DNA of 21,701 nt from an uncultured Sutterella sp. (GCA_900754475.1 CAAECY010000075.1:1-21701), one strand, 5' to 3'; counted from the stretch's first letter, positions 1 to 7,783 are shown. Made by a program: numbers and translations. The notes: generated by a model not told the origin, from the letters alone.

Positions 1-24
1 AAGTTTTTCAGTCTTCGTACTCAT
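1..24 (-). CDS. 5' end of an unidentified gene, cut by the window edge
   Basis: An ATG at 24-22 on the minus strand opens a reading frame beginning M-S-T-K-T-E-K-L that runs off the left edge. No Shine-Dalgarno sequence precedes it. Instead a well-spaced promoter (GTGACA, 17 bases, TACAAT) ends only 8 bases ahead of the ATG, so the message would be leaderless or nearly so. Eight residues are too few to name a family. A palindrome across the -10 element suggests the gene is regulated, possibly by its own product, but that is inference. Confidence 0.45.
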
Positions 25-25
25 A

Positions 26-60
26 GGTACAATTGTACCACAATTTCGACGAAATGTCAC
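26..60 (-). promoter_or_regulatory. Promoter with palindromic operator over its -10 element
   Basis: On the minus strand GTGACA (60-55) and TACAAT (37-32) are separated by 17 bases, a good sigma-70 arrangement. The -10 lies inside a perfect 14-base palindrome, GGTACAATTGTACC (39-26). A dimeric repressor bound there would block RNA polymerase directly. The predicted transcription start falls at about 25-24, on or next to the ATG of the downstream gene. The GT...AC arms resemble operators of GntR/FadR-type regulators, but the regulator cannot be identified from this window. Confidence 0.55.
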
Positions 61-66
61 TAAAAT

Positions 67-423
67 CTAAGCCGCGTTAATAACCGCGGCGCTCGCGTCG
101 CCCGACGCTTCGACGGCAAAACGCGCTCCTTCGAGAGCGAGCGACTCGATCCTTGCTTGACCCGCCTCACCGTCGCTTCGCAACGTAAGCGACGCGCCCC
201 GAGCGACTTCGAGCGTATCCCAATATTCCTCGACGATCGACGCGACCGTGTCTTCGGTGACGCGCTGCGCGCAAGCCGACGGCGCCGCCACCGCGGTCGC
301 CACGGCAACGGCCGCCGCAACGGCCGTCACCGCAGGAAGTCCGAGCGCGGAAGCGCTCCGTTCGATCGATCTCAACGGATGGAGAGCTCGGACTTCAAGC
401 TCTCCGAACATATGTCCTTGCAT
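67..423 (-). CDS. Small Ala-rich hypothetical protein with one hydrophobic segment
   Basis: The product has 118 residues and I do not recognise a family. The ATG at 423 was chosen because GAGG lies seven bases upstream; the open frame extends to a TTG at 444, but that lies in the T-tract of a terminator. Residues about 27-52 form an Ala/Val-rich hydrophobic stretch ending in P-S-A-C-A-Q, which could be a signal peptide or a single membrane anchor. The remainder is a short, mildly acidic soluble domain containing V-E-E-Y-W-D-T-L. Codon use with G/C third positions matches the neighbours, which supports a real gene. It lies between tatD and the edge gene on the same strand, with an intrinsic terminator immediately upstream, so expression would depend on read-through or a promoter I could not locate. 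Confidence 0.55.
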   Translation of the reverse strand: MQGHMFGELEVRALHPLRSIERSASALGLPAVTAVAAAVAVATAVAAPSACAQRVTEDTVASIVEEYWDTLEVARGASLTLRSDGEAGQARIESLALEGARFAVEASGDASAAVINAA

Positions 424-436
424 GAAAATGCCTCGG

Positions 437-474
437 AAAAACAAAACCGCCTCCGTCGGGATTGGCGGAGGCGA
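437..474 (-). terminator. Intrinsic terminator downstream of tatD
   Basis: On the minus strand the stem CGCCTCCG (473-466) pairs with CGGAGGCG (55-48 of the 400s) around a ten-base loop and is followed by GTTTTGTTTTT. It would end the lolC-lolD-tatD transcript about 160 bases after the tatD stop. The T-tract runs directly into the ribosome binding site of the small ORF starting at 423, so it may also act as an attenuator for that ORF. Confidence 0.8.
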
Positions 475-629
475 AAGACATTTTCCCCATGCGCAAGGAA
501 GCTTATGAAATCCGCTTTAAGGGCTTTTGACGGACCTCAACGTTCGAGGGGTATCGGTCGGTTTATTTTCGATTGTCGGGCGGTTCCGAGTCGTGATCCG
601 AAAGCGGGCAGCGTGCCTCGACGCCCTCC
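475..629. other. Spacer between tatD and its terminator
   Basis: This 155-base stretch follows the tatD stop codon and precedes the terminator. I see no credible reading frame, RNA gene or repeat in it. A promoter for the small downstream ORF could lie here, but no convincing -35/-10 pair was found. Confidence 0.5.
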
Positions 630-1466
630 TCACCGAGCGGCAAAGGCTTCCGGGTGCGCGAGCGCCGCGCGCAGGCGCGGGAACGCTTCGAGTGCGGCTT
701 CGCGCGAAACCCGAGCGACGTGTTCGACCGTCGTCCCGCGGAGATGCGCGACGATTTCTGCGGTCCGCACGATGTCGGCGGGCTCCGTGAGGGGGTCCGT
801 TCCGAGGCGCGCCGCCGCATCGCGCCGTTCGGCCCCGGGCATGTCGGGAGCGTCCGTTTCGAGGACCCAACTCCCGTCGGGGAGTTCCGCGGCGTGGCGT
901 CGGATCCGAAGGCTTCCGTCGTACGTGACCGCGCCCCCGAAGCCGAGCTTCAACCCGAGCGCGAGAAACTGCGCGCGTTCGACGTCCGAGCCGTTGAAGG
1001 CGTGAAGGGCGCCGCCCGCAGGCGGAATGCGCCGGAGCCCGTAGAGCACCCGGGAGGCGCTCTTTCGCACGTGAAGCGACACGGGAAGTTTCAGGTCGCG
1101 CGCCGCCTTGAGGCACGCGGCAAACACCGCTTCCGCGTGCGCGTCGCCCGCCCCGGGCACCGTGCCGTCGAGGCCTATTTCCCCGACGCCGACGAAAAAG
1201 GGGTCGGCGCACGCCGCGGCGAGCTCGTCCTTGAGGTCGACCAAGTCTTCGGCCGTCGTTTCCGCCGCAAAGAGCGGATGAATGCCGAGCGTGTAGGGGA
1301 GGCCGAAGCGGCGGGCGATCTCGCGCACGCGAGCCCAATCGCCGCGCGAGCCCGCGCAGATCACGATCGATTCGACGCCAGAGCGACGCGCGACGACGAG
1401 GAGCTCGTCGAGCCGCCCCTCAAGCTCCGCGGCTTGCAGATGACTGTGCGTGTCGATGAATCCCAC
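630..1466 (-). CDS. tatD: TatD-family metal-dependent hydrolase (DNase)
   Basis: TatD proteins are cytoplasmic metal-dependent 3'-5' exonucleases with a TIM-barrel amidohydrolase fold, linked to oxidative DNA damage repair. The 278-residue product has the usual length for the family. The metal ligands are all visible: D-T-H-S-H at 5-9 near the N terminus (His7, His9), Glu96 in G-E-I-G-L-D, His132 in S-L-H-V, His155 in A-L-H-A-F and Asp205 in E-T-D-A-P-D-M. The start is a GTG preceded by GGAG eight bases upstream. It lies 19 bases after lolD on the same strand and is probably the last gene of the lolC-lolD-tatD operon, an arrangement common in betaproteobacteria. The family call is firm; the exact physiological substrate is not. 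Confidence 0.93.
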   Translation of the reverse strand: MGFIDTHSHLQAAELEGRLDELLVVARRSGVESIVICAGSRGDWARVREIARRFGLPYTLGIHPLFAAETTAEDLVDLKDELAAACADPFFVGVGEIGLDGTVPGAGDAHAEAVFAACLKAARDLKLPVSLHVRKSASRVLYGLRRIPPAGGALHAFNGSDVERAQFLALGLKLGFGGAVTYDGSLRIRRHAAELPDGSWVLETDAPDMPGAERRDAAARLGTDPLTEPADIVRTAEIVAHLRGTTVEHVARVSREAALEAFPRLRAALAHPEAFAAR

Positions 1467-1485
1467 GGTGCGTCTCCGGTTCTTC

Positions 1486-2190
1486 TCAACGCTCGACGAT
1501 GCGACCGTCCTTCAGTTCGACCGTGCGGTCGCAAAGCGCCGCGATTTCCCGATCGTGCGTCACGATCAGGACGGCCGTCCCTTCGTCGCGCGCAACCCGG
1601 ATGAAGAGGCCGAAGACGGCAAGCGCCGTCTCGTGGTCGAGATTCCCCGTAGGTTCGTCGGCAAGCACGCACGCGGGACGCGTCACGAGGGCGCGCGCGA
1701 TCGCCACGCGCTGCCGCTCGCCCCCGGAGAGCTCCGACGGGAGGTGCGCGGTGCGCGCGCCGAGCCCGACCGCCTCAAGAAACTTCGTCGCTTCGGCCCG
1801 GGCGACCGCACGGTCCGTGCGGCGGATCATGAGGGGCATCGCCACGTTGTCCAAGGCCGAGAACTCGGGAAGGAGGTGATGAAACTGATAAACGAAGCCG
1901 AGCGAAGCGTTTCTCAGGCGCCCGAGTTCGCTTTCCTTCAGCGTCGAGAGGCGTTTCCCCGCCACTTCCACTTCGCCCGAATCCCAGCCGTCGAGCCCCC
2001 CGAGTACGTGCAGAAGCGTCGACTTCCCCGAGCCCGAAGCCCCGAGAATCGCCACGGTTTCGCCCGCGCGCACGGTGAGATTCACGCCTTTCAGAATCGG
2101 AATCGCCCCTTCGCCCTCGCGGTAGCTTTTCACGAGGTTCACGACCCGCAGGGCTTCGGCGGGCGTCGTTCGGTTCGTCACGTCATTCAT
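1486..2190 (-). CDS. lolD: Lipoprotein-releasing system ATPase LolD
   Basis: LolD is the cytoplasmic ATPase of the LolCDE complex, which extracts outer-membrane lipoproteins from the inner membrane and hands them to LolA. The 234-residue product carries Walker A G-A-S-G-S-G-K-S at 50-57, the Q-loop glutamine at 102 in V-Y-Q-F-H, the ABC signature L-S-G-G-E at 154-158, Walker B V-L-A-D-E-P at 175-180 and the switch His212 in T-H-D. V-Y-Q-F-H-H-L-L-P-E-F is typical of LolD. I chose the ATG at 2190, not an upstream extension, because it overlaps the lolC stop in ATGAATGA, an arrangement for translational coupling, and matches the family length. Co-transcribed with lolC and tatD. Confidence 0.95.
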   Translation of the reverse strand: MNDVTNRTTPAEALRVVNLVKSYREGEGAIPILKGVNLTVRAGETVAILGASGSGKSTLLHVLGGLDGWDSGEVEVAGKRLSTLKESELGRLRNASLGFVYQFHHLLPEFSALDNVAMPLMIRRTDRAVARAEATKFLEAVGLGARTAHLPSELSGGERQRVAIARALVTRPACVLADEPTGNLDHETALAVFGLFIRVARDEGTAVLIVTHDREIAALCDRTVELKDGRIVER

Positions 2191-3442
2191 AGCGCAGAGC
2201 CTCCGCGGGATGGGTCTTCGCCGCGCGCCAGCTCGGGTAGAGCGTGGCCGCAAGGCTCAGAAGGAAGGAACAGAGTGCGATCGGCACGATGTCGGAAAGA
2301 CGCGGGTCGGAAGGCATGTTGCTGATGAAGTAAATCTCCTTCGGGAGGAACGCGACGCCGAAGGCCGCCTCAATCGTCGAAACGATGGCGTCGACGTTGT
2401 AGGCGACGAGAAGCCCCCCGGCCACGCCCGCCGCCACGCCCACGAAGCCCACGATCGCCCCCTGCAGAACGAAAATCGCGAGGATCGAGCGCGGCGAGGC
2501 GCCGAGCGTACGCAGAATCGCGATGTCGGACTGCTTTTCGGTCACGGTCATCACGAGCGAGGAAACGAGCCCGAAGGCGCCGACGAGCACGATCAAAAAG
2601 AGGATGATCCCCATCATGCGCTTTTCGACCTGCACGGCCGCAAACCACGTGCGGTTCTGCTTCGACCAGTCGGTGACGTAGCAGTTGTCGGGAAGGTCGA
2701 ACCGCAATTCGGACGCGATCTCGGGCGCGCGCTCCATGTCGTTCACCTTGAGGCGCAGCCCCTTGGGGCCGCCCGTTCGAAAGAGCGCCGCGGCGTCCTT
2801 GATGTGAACGAGCGCCATCGTGCTGTCGTACTCGTAGTGGCCGCTCGAAAGCAAACCCGTCACGCGGAACTGCTTCACGCGCGGCACGATCCCCGCGGGC
2901 GTCATGTTGCCTTCGGGAACGAGCAAAGCGACCTTGTCGCCCACCCGCACGCGCAGCATCGCGGCGAGGTCCCGCCCGAGAATCACGCCGAATTCGCCGG
3001 GCTTCAAAACGTCGAGCGAGTCGGCCCCGAGAATGTGCGTGTTGAGTTCGCTCACCGACGGCTCGTACGCGGGATCGATCCCTTTGACGAGCGCGCCGCG
3101 CACGACGTTGCCGGAATTGAAAAGCCCCTGTCCCTGAACGTACGGAGCGGCCGCAACGACGTCCGAACGGGCCGTAAGGTGCTTGGCGAGCCCCTCCCAA
3201 TCGTCAAGGGGCCCCGCGGCACTCGTCACCTCGACGTGCGCGATGACGGAGAGCATCCGGTCGCGCACCTCTTTCTGAAAGCCGTTCATGACGGAGAGCA
3301 CGATGATGAGAGCCGCGACGCCGAGGGCGATCGACGTGACGGACATCGCCGAAATAAAAGATAGGAAACCGTCCCGACGGCGGCCCCGTCGACCCGCACG
3401 CGTATAGGTGAGGCCGATTACGAGTTCGAAAGGTGTCTTCAC
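2183..3442 (-). CDS. lolC: Lipoprotein-releasing system transmembrane protein LolC/LolE
   Basis: Inner-membrane permease of the lipoprotein release machine. The 419-residue product shows the LolC/E topology: one N-terminal membrane helix (about 26-52), a large periplasmic domain, then three C-terminal helices (about 277-300, 319-350 and 383-403) forming an FtsX-like domain. A segment at about 175-195 (V-P-E-G-N-M-T-P-A-G, then I-V-P-R-V-K-Q-F) resembles the Hook loop of E. coli LolC that recruits LolA. Only one such permease is in this operon, so it may work as a homodimer (LolF-like) or with a LolE encoded elsewhere; that is inference. The GTG start at 3442 has AGGA eight bases upstream; a longer upstream frame to 3535 adds Arg-rich sequence unlike the family. 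It is first in the operon and diverges from the gene at 3591. Confidence 0.93.
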   Translation of the reverse strand: MKTPFELVIGLTYTRAGRRGRRRDGFLSFISAMSVTSIALGVAALIIVLSVMNGFQKEVRDRMLSVIAHVEVTSAAGPLDDWEGLAKHLTARSDVVAAAPYVQGQGLFNSGNVVRGALVKGIDPAYEPSVSELNTHILGADSLDVLKPGEFGVILGRDLAAMLRVRVGDKVALLVPEGNMTPAGIVPRVKQFRVTGLLSSGHYEYDSTMALVHIKDAAALFRTGGPKGLRLKVNDMERAPEIASELRFDLPDNCYVTDWSKQNRTWFAAVQVEKRMMGIILFLIVLVGAFGLVSSLVMTVTEKQSDIAILRTLGASPRSILAIFVLQGAIVGFVGVAAGVAGGLLVAYNVDAIVSTIEAAFGVAFLPKEIYFISNMPSDPRLSDIVPIALCSFLLSLAATLYPSWRAAKTHPAEALRYE

Positions 3443-3590
3443 GCGTTGAATCCTGCGCAGAAAAAGTCGGTGAAATCCCGAGAACGGTAGCACAAGTCGC
3501 ACCGAACCTCGCGTTCGAACGGGAAACCGAGACAAGTCCTTACCGAGAAGCGCGGTCGGCGGAACGCGGTCCCGTTAAAATTTGCCCGCT
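3443..3590. promoter_or_regulatory. Divergent intergenic region, lolC / rpfE-like gene
   Basis: This 148-base gap must hold the promoters for the lolCD-tatD operon (minus) and the rpfE-recJ operon (plus). On the plus strand TAAAAT at 3576-3581 ends only nine bases ahead of the ATG at 3591, and no Shine-Dalgarno sequence is visible, so that message may be almost leaderless; no good -35 is present. I found no convincing promoter for the minus strand. Confidence 0.35.
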
Positions 3591-4706
3591 ATGTCTTCCG
3601 CCTATTTCCTTATTCCGGGCGCGCGTCTTGCGGCGCCCCTCGCACGCGAACTCCTTGAAACCGCAACGCGCGAAGAGCGCGACGCGCTCCTTCTGATCGG
3701 TGCGAAATCCGAAAACCCCGTCATGCAGGCGATCGCCCCTCGCCCCTTCGAGCGCGCCCCGCACTACGCGTGGCTCTGGCGCGTGCTCGCGCGCAAGCCC
3801 CGGCTTCCCGCCTCGGCGCCCGCGCTCTGGGTGCAGTCGGGAGGACCGAGCCAGGACGTGCAGTTCTGGACCCTCTCGGCGCTTGGGCTCGATGCCGAAG
3901 GCGCCGTGTCGGGCGAAGTCGAAATCGACGACGAACGGATGTTCTTCGAAATCACGATGGCGCTCGCCCGCGAGCTCGATCGCAACCGTGCCGAAGGGCT
4001 GCGCCTTCAAACGTCGGGCCACACCTGGTTCGTGACGCGCCGCGCCGACTGGGATGCGGCGGCCGCTCCGGCGCGCGCCCTCGTCGGCGTCCGTCCGGAT
4101 TCGGCGCAGCTTTGCGGCCCCGACGCGCAGGCGGTGCTTGATCTCGAAGCGCGCCTCGACGCGCTCCTCACGGGGGCGCTCGCGGACGTGAACGAAGCGC
4201 TTCGCCGCGCGGGTCGCACGCCGATCGGCGCCTTCTGGTTGCACGGGGGCGGGCGCGACGCGCGCTTTTTCCCGCCGACCACCATCCGCTCGGTGGCGGC
4301 CGACGATCCGGTCGCGCTCGGTTGGGCGAACGCCGCGGGGATTCTTCGCGACCGACTCGGCTCGACCCGCTCGCGCCGCGAAACCCTCTGGCCCGAGGCG
4401 CCCGAGGGGGATTTGATCGTCCTCTTCGAAGAGCTTTACGAACCCTGGCTGCGCGGGGACCTGGCCGCCTGGCGAAAGGCCCTGCTCGAATTGGCCTCGC
4501 GCCTTACCCTCTGGCGCGACGCCGCCCGCGCGCGTCACGCCGAAGATCACGTGACCGTCCTTTTCGGCACGGGCACCTCCGCCACCCTCACCCCGAAGAA
4601 GGCGGGACTGCTTTCGCTTTTGCAGCGCTCGAAGTCGGTCGATCCGGCCCTGTGGCTCTCGGACGACGCCCCGCACGAAGATTCCGCCCTAGGAGTGCAC
4701 GCATGA
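3591..4706 (+). CDS. RpfE-like protein encoded just upstream of recJ
   Basis: The 371-residue product resembles the betaproteobacterial protein regularly found ahead of recJ and annotated as RpfE-type regulatory protein or as a phosphoglycerate-mutase-like protein. Its biochemical role is not settled. Visible features are the N-terminal F-L-I-P-G, a W-L-W segment at 61-63, and F-W-L-H-G-G-G-R at 215-222, which corresponds to the conserved Trp/Gly-rich motif of these proteins. No signal peptide or membrane helix is seen, so it should be cytoplasmic. The ATG at 3591 gives the expected N terminus; a TTG at 3582 is an alternative. The stop overlaps the recJ start as ATGA (4703-4706), implying coupled translation and a link to RecJ. 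Family assignment is moderately secure; function is unknown. Confidence 0.75.
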   Translation: MSSAYFLIPGARLAAPLARELLETATREERDALLLIGAKSENPVMQAIAPRPFERAPHYAWLWRVLARKPRLPASAPALWVQSGGPSQDVQFWTLSALGLDAEGAVSGEVEIDDERMFFEITMALARELDRNRAEGLRLQTSGHTWFVTRRADWDAAAAPARALVGVRPDSAQLCGPDAQAVLDLEARLDALLTGALADVNEALRRAGRTPIGAFWLHGGGRDARFFPPTTIRSVAADDPVALGWANAAGILRDRLGSTRSRRETLWPEAPEGDLIVLFEELYEPWLRGDLAAWRKALLELASRLTLWRDAARARHAEDHVTVLFGTGTSATLTPKKAGLLSLLQRSKSVDPALWLSDDAPHEDSALGVHA

Positions 4707-6403
4707 CCAAACTCGTTTCCCGTCCCTACGACGTTCGCGCCGCCGAGCGCCTCGCCGCTTCGGGGATTCTCGCGCCCGTCGCCCGGGCGCTCGCCGCCCG
4801 CGGCATCGAGGAGCCTTCGGACCTCGTTCAGGAGTGGTCCGGGATGCTCCCGCCCAATACGCTCTCGGGAACGCGCGCCGCCGCCGAGCGGCTCGCTCTT
4901 GCGCGCGATCGGGGCGAGCACGTCACGATCGTCGCCGACTACGACTGCGACGGCGCCACGGCCTGCTCCGTCGGGATCCGGGGACTGCGCATGCTCGGGC
5001 TTTCGGTCGACTACTTCGTACCCGACCGCGTCATTCACGGCTACGGCCTCACGGATCGCGTGGTCGACATCGTCGCCGCCCGCAAGCCCCGACCCGACGT
5101 CATTCTGACGGTCGACAACGGGATTTCCTCCGTGAAAGCGGTCGAGCACGCCCGCTCGCTCGGGATCGAAGTGATCGTCACGGACCACCATCTTCCGGGG
5201 CCCCTCGTTCCCGAATGCGCCTGCATCGTGAACCCGAACCTCGCGGGGTGCGACTTCCCCTCGAAGGCGCTCGCCGGGGTGGGCGTCATTTACTACGTGC
5301 TTCTCGCTCTGCGCGCTCTTTTGCGCGAACGGGGCGACTTCACGGCGCAGACGCAACCGCGCCTCGACACGCTCGTCGACCTCGTGGCCCTCGGCACCGT
5401 CGCCGACGTGGTGAAACTCGACAAGAACAACCGCATTCTCGTGGCGCAGGGCCTTAAGCGCATCCGCTCGGGCCGCACCCACCCGGGGATCGCCGCCCTC
5501 TTTTCAATCGCGGGCAAAGACATGCTGCGCGCGAGCGTGCGCGACTTCGGCTTTGCGATCGGTCCGCGCATCAACGCGGCGGGTCGCCTCGGCACGATGG
5601 AAAACGGGATCGAGTGTCTCCTTGCGGACGACCCCGAAGAGGCCCTTCGCTACGCGCGAAGCCTCAACGAAATCAATACGGAGCGGCGCGAACTCGAGGG
5701 CGAAATGCAGGCTGCCGCAGAAACCGCGCTCGACGCCATCGACCTTGAGAACGCCGCGGCCGTGTCGCTTTTCAACCCGACCTTCAACGAGGGCGTCGTG
5801 GGGCTCGTCGCCTCGCGCATCAAGGAGCGCATCAATCGGCCGGTGATCGCCTTCGCACCCACGGATTCGGGGCGCCTCAAGGGCTCGGGCCGCTCGATTC
5901 CGGGCATTCACCTGCGCGACATGCTCGATCTCGTCGCGAAAGAGCTCCCCGACGTCGTCAAAACGTTCGGCGGGCACGCCATGGCCGCGGGCCTCACGAT
6001 CGAGCGCGACGGGTTCGAAGACTTCTCGCGCGCGTTCGAGCGCACGGTGCGCGCGCACTGCACGCCCGAAACGTTCGAGAAAATCGTCCTTACCGACGGG
6101 GGCCTTGCGCCCGACGAGATTTCCGAACGACTCTGCCGCGAGGTCGAGCATCAGATCTGGGGCCAGGGGTTCGAGGCGCCCCTTTTTGCGAACGAATTCA
6201 CGGTCCTCTCGCAGACGCTCGTCAAGGACGCGCACCTCAAGATGAAGCTCGGCCTCGGCGGCGCCGTCTACGACGCGATCTTTTTCCGCCACACCGAGGC
6301 GCTCGTCGGTACGCCCAAACTCGCCTACCGCCCCGACATCAACGAGTTTCGGGGACGGCGCACCGTGCAGCTTATCGTCGAAGCGGCGGACGACCCGACC
6401 TGA
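4703..6403 (+). CDS. recJ: Single-stranded-DNA-specific 5'-3' exonuclease RecJ
   Basis: RecJ degrades single-stranded DNA 5' to 3' in RecF-pathway recombination, mismatch repair and base excision repair. The 566-residue product has the usual length. The DHH phosphoesterase core is visible: D-Y-D-C-D-G at 79-84, D-N-G at 138-140, T-D-H-H at 160-163 and G-T-V-A-D-V at 231-236. These are followed by G-P-R-I-N-A-A-G-R near 288-295 and by the DHHA1 domain with G-V-V-G-L-V-A-S-R (364-372), G-S-G-R-S at about 394-398 and F-G-G-H-A-M-A-A-G (422-430). The ATG at 4703 is supported by AGGAG at 4691-4695 and by the four-base overlap with the preceding gene. The frame is open far upstream, but only as a shadow of that gene. 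A strong terminator follows. Confidence 0.97.
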   Translation: MTKLVSRPYDVRAAERLAASGILAPVARALAARGIEEPSDLVQEWSGMLPPNTLSGTRAAAERLALARDRGEHVTIVADYDCDGATACSVGIRGLRMLGLSVDYFVPDRVIHGYGLTDRVVDIVAARKPRPDVILTVDNGISSVKAVEHARSLGIEVIVTDHHLPGPLVPECACIVNPNLAGCDFPSKALAGVGVIYYVLLALRALLRERGDFTAQTQPRLDTLVDLVALGTVADVVKLDKNNRILVAQGLKRIRSGRTHPGIAALFSIAGKDMLRASVRDFGFAIGPRINAAGRLGTMENGIECLLADDPEEALRYARSLNEINTERRELEGEMQAAAETALDAIDLENAAAVSLFNPTFNEGVVGLVASRIKERINRPVIAFAPTDSGRLKGSGRSIPGIHLRDMLDLVAKELPDVVKTFGGHAMAAGLTIERDGFEDFSRAFERTVRAHCTPETFEKIVLTDGGLAPDEISERLCREVEHQIWGQGFEAPLFANEFTVLSQTLVKDAHLKMKLGLGGAVYDAIFFRHTEALVGTPKLAYRPDINEFRGRRTVQLIVEAADDPT

Positions 6404-6430
6404 GGGCCCGACCCCTACCCGAAACCCCCC

Positions 6431-6463
6431 AAGTTCCGCCCCTTCGAGGGGCGGAACTTTTCC
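6431..6463 (+). terminator. Intrinsic terminator of the rpfE-recJ unit
   Basis: A perfect 12-base stem, AAGTTCCGCCCC (6431-6442) with GGGGCGGAACTT (6448-6459), around the loop TTCGA, is followed by TTTCCTG. It starts 28 bases after the recJ stop. The T-tract is short but the stem is very stable. Confidence 0.85.
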
Positions 6464-6516
6464 TGCAATTTCAGTGGGAAAGGCGCCTTTCCGATCGGCG
6501 GGGGCGCTGTTTTCCG

Positions 6517-6522
6517 TATAAT
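6517..6522 (+). promoter_or_regulatory. Candidate -10 element for prfB-lysS
   Basis: A perfect TATAAT lies 74 bases ahead of the prfB ATG and downstream of the recJ terminator, the expected place for the prfB-lysS promoter. No recognisable -35 is found at 16-18 bases upstream, and no extended TGn is present, so the promoter may be weak or activator dependent. Confidence 0.5.
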
Positions 6523-6595
6523 GAACGCTTTGCCCGAGGCGCCCCGAGGGGGCACCCCGGACGGGCGCTCATTCTTTATTTTGCGAGCTTGAACA

Positions 6596-7715
6596 ATGGA
6601 AGTCGAACGCATCAACCAAATTCAGAACCTCATCAGCGACCTCGAGCGTCGTCTGATCGACTTACGGGGGTATCTTTGACGTCGATCGCAAAGCGCGCCG
6701 ACTCGAAGAAGTGAATCGCGAGGTCGAAAATCCCGACCTCTGGAACGACCCCAAACACGCCCAGGAAATCAGCAAGGAAAAGAAGATGCTCGACGACATC
6801 GTCGGCAGCTTCCGTCGTCTGACCGCGGGCGTCAACGATGCGTCCGAGCTTTTCGAACTTTCCATGGCCGAAGAGGACTGGGAAACGGTCGAAGCCGTGG
6901 GCGGGGACGTCGATGCGATCGACCGTGAGGTCGGTCAGCTCGAATTCAAGCGCATGTTCAACCAGCCGATGGACTCGGCCAACTGCTACCTCGAAATTCA
7001 GGCGGGTGCGGGCGGCACGGAAGCCCAGGACTGGGCGAGCATGCTCGAACGCATGTACATGCGCTACGCCGAACGCAAGGGCTTCAAGGTCACCCTGGAA
7101 GAAGAAAGCGCGGGCGACGTCGCGGGCATCAAGTCCGCCACGCTCTACATCGAAGGCGAATGGGCCTACGGGACGCTGCGCACCGAAACGGGCATTCACC
7201 GTCTCGTTCGCAAGAGCCCCTTCGACTCGAACGCCCGTCGTCACACGTCCTTCACGTCCGTCTACGTCTATCCGGAAGTCGACGACTCGATCGAAATCGA
7301 GATCAATCCCGCCGACCTCAAGGTCGACGTCTTCCGCGCTTCGGGCGCGGGCGGCCAGCACATTCAGAAGACGGAATCGGCCGTTCGAATCCACCACGTC
7401 CCGACCGGGATCATCACGATCTGTCAGGACGACCGCTCGCAGCACCGCAACCGCGAAAAGGCGATGCAGCAGTTGAAGGCGAAGCTCTACGAACTCGAAA
7501 TGCGCAAGCGCATGGAAGAGCAGACGAAGCTCGAAGAATCGAAGTCCGACATCGGCTGGGGTCACCAGATCCGCAGCTACGTGCTCGACCAGTCGCGCGT
7601 GAAGGACCTTCGCACGAACGTCGAAACCGGCAACACCGGCGCCGTTCTCGACGGCGACCTCGACGACTTCATCGAGGCTTCGCTCAAGCTCGGCATCTCC
7701 GCCCAGGCGAACTAA
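6596..7715 (+). CDS. prfB: Peptide chain release factor 2, with programmed +1 frameshift
   Basis: RF2 recognises UGA and UAA stop codons and triggers peptide release. Frame 0 runs from the ATG at 6596 for 27 codons to an in-frame TGA at 6677-6679; translation must slip +1 on CTT (6674-6676) to continue at GAC (6678). Around the site the sequence is CGG-GGG-TAT-CTT-TGA-C, with the internal Shine-Dalgarno-like GGGGG correctly placed, as in the classical prfB autoregulatory frameshift. The spliced product is about 372 residues. It carries the stop-reading tripeptide S-P-F (207-209) and the catalytic G-G-Q (252-254) in R-A-S-G-A-G-G-Q, with Ala rather than the Thr found in E. coli K-12. It lies 68 bases ahead of lysS, the usual prfB-lysS pairing. 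The frameshift is a regulatory device, not a mutation. Confidence 0.97.
6665..6680 (+). promoter_or_regulatory. prfB programmed frameshift site
   Basis: The elements are a GGGGG Shine-Dalgarno-like tract (6666-6670), the slippery CTT (6674-6676), the stop TGA (6677-6679) and the following C, which makes a weak UGAC termination context. Low RF2 lets the ribosome pause and shift +1, restoring RF2 synthesis: a negative feedback loop known across bacteria. The first codon of the tract is CGG where E. coli has AGG, which shortens the purine run by one base. Confidence 0.95.
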
Positions 7716-7783
7716 TCGAACCGCGTCCACCGAGGCGGCGCCTGCCCCCGAGCGAGCGTCGCCCTCCCAGGGAAACAACGATC

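Noticed and set aside
2210..3364. 384-codon plus-strand frame opposite lolC
   Set aside because: Shadow frame, His/Arg/Glu-rich, no start signal; lolC has the expected topology.
4322..4702. Long in-frame N-terminal extension of recJ
   Set aside because: It overlaps the RpfE-like gene; the ATG at 4703 has AGGAG, the ATGA overlap, and the family N terminus.
6596..6711. Apparent frameshift mutation or pseudogene in prfB
   Set aside because: The TGA and +1 shift are the conserved programmed frameshift with Shine-Dalgarno-like tract and CTT-TGA-C, so the gene is intact.
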